Assembly (NCBI RefSeq): GCF_041296385.1 | Contig: NC_091022.1 | Span: 18,495,967-18,559,966, forward strand | DNA length: 64,000 bases | Origin: Aphelocoma coerulescens | Lineage: Eukaryota; Chordata; Aves; Passeriformes; Corvidae | Reading direction: 5' to 3' | Part shown: one piece after another, positions 58,701-64,000 of the stretch | Numbering within the stretch: position 1 is the stretch's first letter | Layout: every line of letters begins with the position of its first letter | Made by a program: the position numbers and the translations under genes | The notes under the pieces: generated by a model | What the model saw: the letters and a program-made list of their open reading frames with translations, nothing else | What the model was told of the DNA's origin: nothing | The model's database searches: none

Positions 58701-61700
58701 CCCTGACAGAATATTTAGGTGCCTGGAAAATACAGTCTGGTTGGCTTTAAAAGCTTTGCAAAGTCCACTGCTTTGAGTAGACCGACATCCATGAAGGAGC
58801 TGGAGTACAGAGCTGTACCAGACTGTATCCTGTCGCTTTCCTGTTGTAAAACTGCCACATCATACAGGGATGGATACAGAATCAGTTGTAGCATTGTATT
58901 CTGTATCAGTAGGTGCTGGTGTAGCTCATTCTCCAGTTACTCAGAAAGCAAAAAATACCAAAAGGATTTTTGTGCCAGTTCCAACATCAAGGGGCTTCTT
59001 AACTGTCTGTGGCGGCACTGGCTGGGGCACATGAGAATAATGGCATGTTTGCCACTTAATTCTTGTGGGCCACAGGGAAGAAAATCTACTCAACAAGTAT
59101 CAGAGGTTCTCCTCTACTAAGTGCCATTGTTTTATGGTGGTGAACACTTACTTTGCTTTAACTGATTTAATTCAGTTGCTTTCCAGAAGGCTGGATGATG
59201 TTAGTAATTTTGGATCACTTCCCTGTCTCAAGATCAGCTGGCAGAAATGAGAGTTATTTCCTTGGATGACTGAGCTCTGTGCTCAAAGAGAATTTTCTTT
59301 TGTAGTCTATTGTTTTTAAATAACTAAGGGTTAGATCACATCAGTAGGTTGCAGTAGTCACAGTAATAGATTTAGGAAGGTGAAGCTTTTTGTCTCAGTA
59401 TGTGCAAATAAGCCAACACACTTTTGGAAAATCATCTTGGAATTCAAAAAGTAGTAGAAATGTAATGGAACCAAATAGTTTTTAATATAGTATGTAGATT
59501 ATTTATTTTCTTATCTTTAAAAATGTCTGTTAGATACTTGTTTCATCAGTTACTTTAAGATTATTTTTAAAACCCTGTTATATTAAAATACATTGAAGGT
59601 AGCCTCAAGTATTGATCTGTTAATATTTTCCTTAATTTTTCATGCTGTCTTCCTCAGGCACTTCCTTCTGCATTGTCATTTTTGAATAACTTCATGTAAA
59701 ACCAAGAGAGCTTATAGTCTTTGCTTCCTGCTTTTCACACATAACTCAGTTTCTTTAAAAACTTACTGCTGTTAATGTGGTTCATGAATCAGTTCTTTAT
59801 ATTATCATATTATGACCTCATTTCAAAAATACTGCTTCATCTTGCAAAACAAGTGTGCTGGAATTAACACGTTTCAAGCATTATTTCCTCCTTTGCATTT
59901 TCTGCAAATGTTGAAAAGTGGTGTGCTTTATTTATGATTCTCTAGTCTTACTTAGGAAGCAATTTCTTTTCACATTTGTGTAGTACACAATATACATGAG
60001 ACAGGAATTAAGGATACAAATCCTTGGCTGAACTGCTGGCCTTGGCATGAGTTGGAACAGACCCCAAGCTGGCTTTAACCTATGCCAGAAGATTGACAGT
60101 AGAATTCATTACTCCTCTGTAGCTTGCAGCAGCTGGCACAAAAGCAGCTCTGCCAGCTTTACAAAAGCAGGGAACCAGCTTACAATAGTCATTCTTCACT
60201 GCACAACTGTAGTCAGGCACTGGTGACTTTGTGCTGTTCAAGGGGAAGTAGAATTTGGTCTGTAGTCTGTTTCTTAAACACAGCACTCCTATGTATTAAT
60301 ACTTGCTGCTGTTTTTTCCCAGTGTGTTGGATTTTAGTTGGTGGGGTTTTTTTAATTAAAACTTCTTGCTTTTCTCACTGAATACTTCCTTGTGTTTTCC
60401 TGCAGGTCATTTCAGGCTTCCTAGTTTGTTACTGGAGCCATTTCAGTGTATTTCTCACATGCTCTGTCTCTATCTGAATGTCAGTCTCTCTGCTGACAAA
60501 AGCGATGCAGAGCAGTAGATGCCAGGTTACACAGCTTTTACTGTAAAAAGCAGTCACTTTCCTTCCTAGCTACTTACATTCTTCATTGAAATCCTGTATT
60601 ACACAACAGAGATGGAAAGCAGAAAACTACTCATTTCTGAGTATAATAAGTGTGTATGGTCTGAATCTGTAGCATGCATAGCTAAATATTTGTGATGTCT
60701 GACTACAATTACTTGACCTTTCAAAAGATTTTTGGGATGATTTCAAAAAAACCCAGAGTTTGTCCATCTTACTATCTTGTGCAATCATTTTTTTCTTGAA
60801 AGGGATTCCTTTATGAACCAGTAGATGCCTGGTTTTTTTTAAAGTAACAATCCAGTGTTTTGTAATCCATGCTGAATTCTTTTGGATGAACTGTTTTACA
60901 ATTAATGGTATTGCGTTAGGGTTTCTAGAGTGTCCCAGCTAGAGAGTTGCTGACTGAGACATTTATTGCACAAAGATTTATTTGAAATCATAACATCCAC
61001 TCCAAAATTCTGCTATCTATGTTGCAGCAAGTTAAATTCAGACAACTTGTAGAGGAGGAATGTGTAAGTATAGAGGTGGAGGATGAGAGAACAGTAAGTG
61101 TTAAGTTGGCTTCAGCCAGTAGTTTGACCAGTCCAGTCATGTTGTGGTGTTCATAAGCACCACAGGCAGATCTGAAGACCTTCAGATACTTCATGTTTGC
61201 GGAGCAGGTAGGCAGACCCCAAATTCTAAACCAGAAAAACTGTACACAGTATCCTCTTTTCTCATCATATCTGGGCTTAAAGCACGGGAACAGCCTACCC
61301 AACACATGCACAGGCAGATTTTCTGCCCTCTCTTAGAATGTGCAGCTGGAAAAGGCTGTTTCAAGAACAAATCTTGTGGTTTGCTCCAGCCTGACATTTC
61401 TACTGGAGAACAGAGGGCCACTCCCATGTATGTATGTAACTATGTAACATATGTATGGTATGGAAAAAGTCTTCATGGAAGTTCATCTGCTGTGTAGCAT
61501 GCATAAGGCAGACTTGAAGGCAGGAAAACAGGCTATGAAATTCAAGAAAATAGTATAGTTGGAAAAACCCTGTTGAATAATCTGTAGCCCCTTGGCTGAG
61601 GGAAGGAGCTGGTAAAAATGAGCTGTAGAGCCAAAGTGACGTTCAAACTATTTGTCCTCTTCCACTGTAGATTAGGTGTTGTGAGATGTATTGAGGGGCT

Positions 61701-63026
61701 TAATTCAACTCTGTGGGTTGCTGTTAAAATATTTATATGAAGGAAAAAGAGGATTTTCTGCCGGTTTCTTGGAAGAAAAAGACAATGAGATGCTGATTTA
61801 AAGAGAGCATCGTTCCTTAATTTCAGGGACCGGGAGCATGGGAAGGCTGAAAAGGCTTCTAGAAGCAAAGATACAAACTCTGCCCTGGACAGTTGAAGTG
61901 ATAGGCTGAATTTGGAATCTGCAGCACTGTGAAACATGGCAGCATAGCCATCAGTGTTTTTACAGAGAGAGGAGAGGAGAACTTTTACATGTTCTTGTCA
62001 GGAAGGAGAAAACCTGTTATTTCCTCCTGATCCTGCCAAAAGGGAATCCCTCTGTTTTTTCTCTTTCTTGACGGAAGTGTGCTAGGACTGATTGTTTCAA
62101 CATTGCCAAGTAGAGAATTGACCTTCCTGCTTGTTTCCCAAGAGAATAATTTGTTTTCTTTATTTCATAGCTTTTCATTGTAAAGCATTGGCAACCTGTA
62201 CCTTAATGGTATGTTTGTAGTACTGTGATTCCCATGAAAATAAGTATAAATTTGTGAATATGTTTCCACCATTCAGTACAGAGCGTTAAAGACATTTAGA
62301 CTTTCTCCATACGAGCCAAATTTGGAAGTTAATAGTTGCTATTTGGGGATTCAAAATTAGAGAAGTATCAATTCTTCTTGAAGTGGAGGTTCATTAGATT
62401 AACCCAAGCATAATGACAAAAGTATTGCAAATTTACAGTGACTGATTTCTTATCAGTTTTATATTTGTTTAGTTTAGCAGTGTACTGCTTGCTTATGTTA
62501 ATTTGTCAAATGAAATTTGACGTATTAGTTTTCTGAACTTGATGTATTAATAGTTTCTAATTGCATCCTTTGATACTCCTTGGTACAACTTGTACCTCTA
62601 AAATTATTTATAGTTAAGTTTCATAGGGCTGTGTATCAGAATGCTGTCATTAAAGTAGACTTATGACTGACTTTTTCCCTGTGATCATGCCAGTATTGTA
62701 TTAGTCATACAAGTTTCATATTTTGACCTCTTCATATTTTTGGGGAACAATGCACAGCTTTTACTTGTACTAAATATGCCACTGATACCTTTTCAGTTTT
62801 TCAAACTTAAGACATTCATCTGCAGTAGCCACCTCATTAGTCTTAGTAATCAGAACTTTTCCCTTGTGAAATTTCACATTTACATTAAGTCTTCTGGCTT
62901 GTGGTAACTCAGGCTGTTTTGTTTCTTTATCTGAGTCATATAGTGGCCTTACATGATTGTGGTTTACGCTTTTTTCATATGTCAGCTCTATAATATTTAA
63001 AGAGTTGTAAACCTTGAGCTTTTGAG

Positions 63027-63058
63027 TACTTTGTGAAGCTGCCCGGCTTCACAAAGTA
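63027..63058. repeat. Perfect 13-bp inverted repeat, 6-nt loop
   Basis: Arms TACTTTGTGAAGC and GCTTCACAAAGTA around TGCCCG. Lies in the last visible ZNHIT6 intron. Confidence 0.95.
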
Positions 63059-64000
63059 AGTAAATTCCCATGTGTGTAAAGAACTATTGCTGTGATGCAC
63101 TTGACTTACAGCATCTTTACTTGATGCTGGATTTTTGTTCTTTTTTTTCATTATGTCTTATGCGATGGGGAAAGTATTTGCATTCTTGAAATTCAGTATC
63201 ACTTTATTTCTGTATTCTTTGCACCAAATTCTGCCAAATGCAAGAAAACTGACATTTGCTGGTTTCACATTTTCCTTTTGTTTTGTTGTACTTTGTTTTA
63301 TAACTCAAAGATGCAGAATGTTCTGTACTTCAATTAATCTTTGGATCATTGTTGTGATCCTGAATCCTTTTACCTCATCACTCTTACAGCTCAGTCCACT
63401 AAATTGTTGAAGCAGTTGCCTTATCTGCTTTATGGGTTTTGCCATCAATTGATATATTTTTCCATTATTGTCATTAAACAACTTTTACTATGCTTTTTTC
63501 CTTTGTGCAATTGCCTCATTCTCAAGAGGCTTAAACAAGGACAGCCTTTGTGCTTCTGTGGTGACATACTTGTAGTCTTACTTTGCTTCTCTCTCCTTTC
63601 CATTAACTGTTTTGTATATTTTCTAGGGTAGAAGTGAACAAACCAATGAATCTTTTTGGACATCTACTATTTTTGTCAAATAATTTAGGTGTTCCTGCTG
63701 TCTTCACTTGAGTGTTACTTTTTTTTCTTCCAGGATGTTACAAGAGGGGTTTGTGAGTTCAGTTTTTCTTTTCCCCGTTTTACACCTGAATTTTCAACAG
63801 TTCTTGAGTTTCTCTAGAGGCAGAGCCTCTTAGAGCCCCTGAAAGAGAGGAGTTGTTACAAATTGTTACAATTTGTCTTAATATGGTCATTGTGTGAGGA
63901 TGACCTATGGCTGAAATATGGCATGGAAAAGGAACAGCTTCATGGTTTTCTCATTAATTGGATGTGCCTTTATGTACTCTGTGAATGTAGGTGTAGTTGG

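Larger units (their letters stand above)
54040..64000 (+). other. ZNHIT6: ZNHIT6 intron 8, running off the window
   Basis: At least 9.96 kb. Holds a CR1 fragment with a truncated LTR directly after it (55,130-55,785), a coding-like but unidentified stretch at 58,620-59,120, antisense open frames at 60,988-61,937 and a perfect 13-bp hairpin at 63,027. I looked for the remaining C-terminal ZNHIT6 exons and did not find them. Confidence 0.65.

Noticed and set aside
63724..63780. Possible ZNHIT6 exon after ttccag near the window end
   Set aside because: In-phase translation (MLQEGFVSSVFLF) does not resemble the conserved C-terminal region.
1..64000. CRISPR arrays, bacterial operons, or an unknown defence or toxin system
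   Set aside because: Intron-exon structure, CR1 elements and synteny identify an ordinary avian chromosome segment. No regularly spaced unique spacers or operon-like gene packing exist.
1..64000. tRNA, rRNA or snoRNA genes
   Set aside because: No cloverleaf A/B box pair, rRNA segment or convincing box C/D or H/ACA unit was recognised by eye. tRNAscan-SE and Infernal runs would be decisive.

Overview
The window is nuclear DNA from a bird. It carries CR1 LINE fragments with the avian 3' end, an LTR of a type I recall from many avian genomes, short spliced introns and a compact two-gene arrangement. I cannot name the species. Both genes lie on the + strand. Every collagen-helix exon starts on a glycine codon after an AG and ends before a GT, so exon limits were read directly.

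Positions 1 to about 42,440 hold the 3' half of a minor fibrillar collagen gene, COL24A1 (type XXIV collagen alpha 1). I found 32 coding exons between 5,129 and 41,122. Twenty-seven encode 553 residues of Gly-X-Y triple helix, with one interruption in a 57-bp exon at 18,505. Five encode the 235-residue C-propeptide (NC1) with eight cysteines and a calcium-site motif. The 5' exons lie upstream of the window. A 3' UTR with an AATAAA at 42,415 follows.

About 550-900 bp further on, a CpG-rich block (about 42,990-43,700) holds the start of ZNHIT6 (BCD1), a zf-HIT box C/D snoRNP assembly factor. Eight exons (43,354 to 54,039) give the zf-HIT finger and most of the conserved BCD1 core. The remaining C-terminal exon or exons are not before position 64,000, so the gene runs off the right edge inside an intron of at least 9.96 kb. 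The encoded N-terminus is only 28 residues before the finger, against an acidic extension of roughly 200 residues in mammals. A second in-frame candidate first exon sits 314 bp upstream of the main start codon.

The introns are mostly unremarkable AT-rich sequence. They contain three CR1 fragments, a complete 712-bp solo LTR with TATA box, poly(A) signal, 4-bp target duplication and seven tandem perfect NF-Y/CCAAT sites (32,980-33,691), a truncated LTR abutting a CR1 fragment (55,351-55,785), long poly-T and poly-G runs, and two perfect hairpins. COL24A1 followed in tandem by ZNHIT6 matches the order I recall on human chromosome 1p22, so this is ordinary conserved synteny. I found no unknown multi-gene system. 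The most unusual items are the NF-Y-repeat LTR, the ZNHIT6 first-exon region and the helix interruption.
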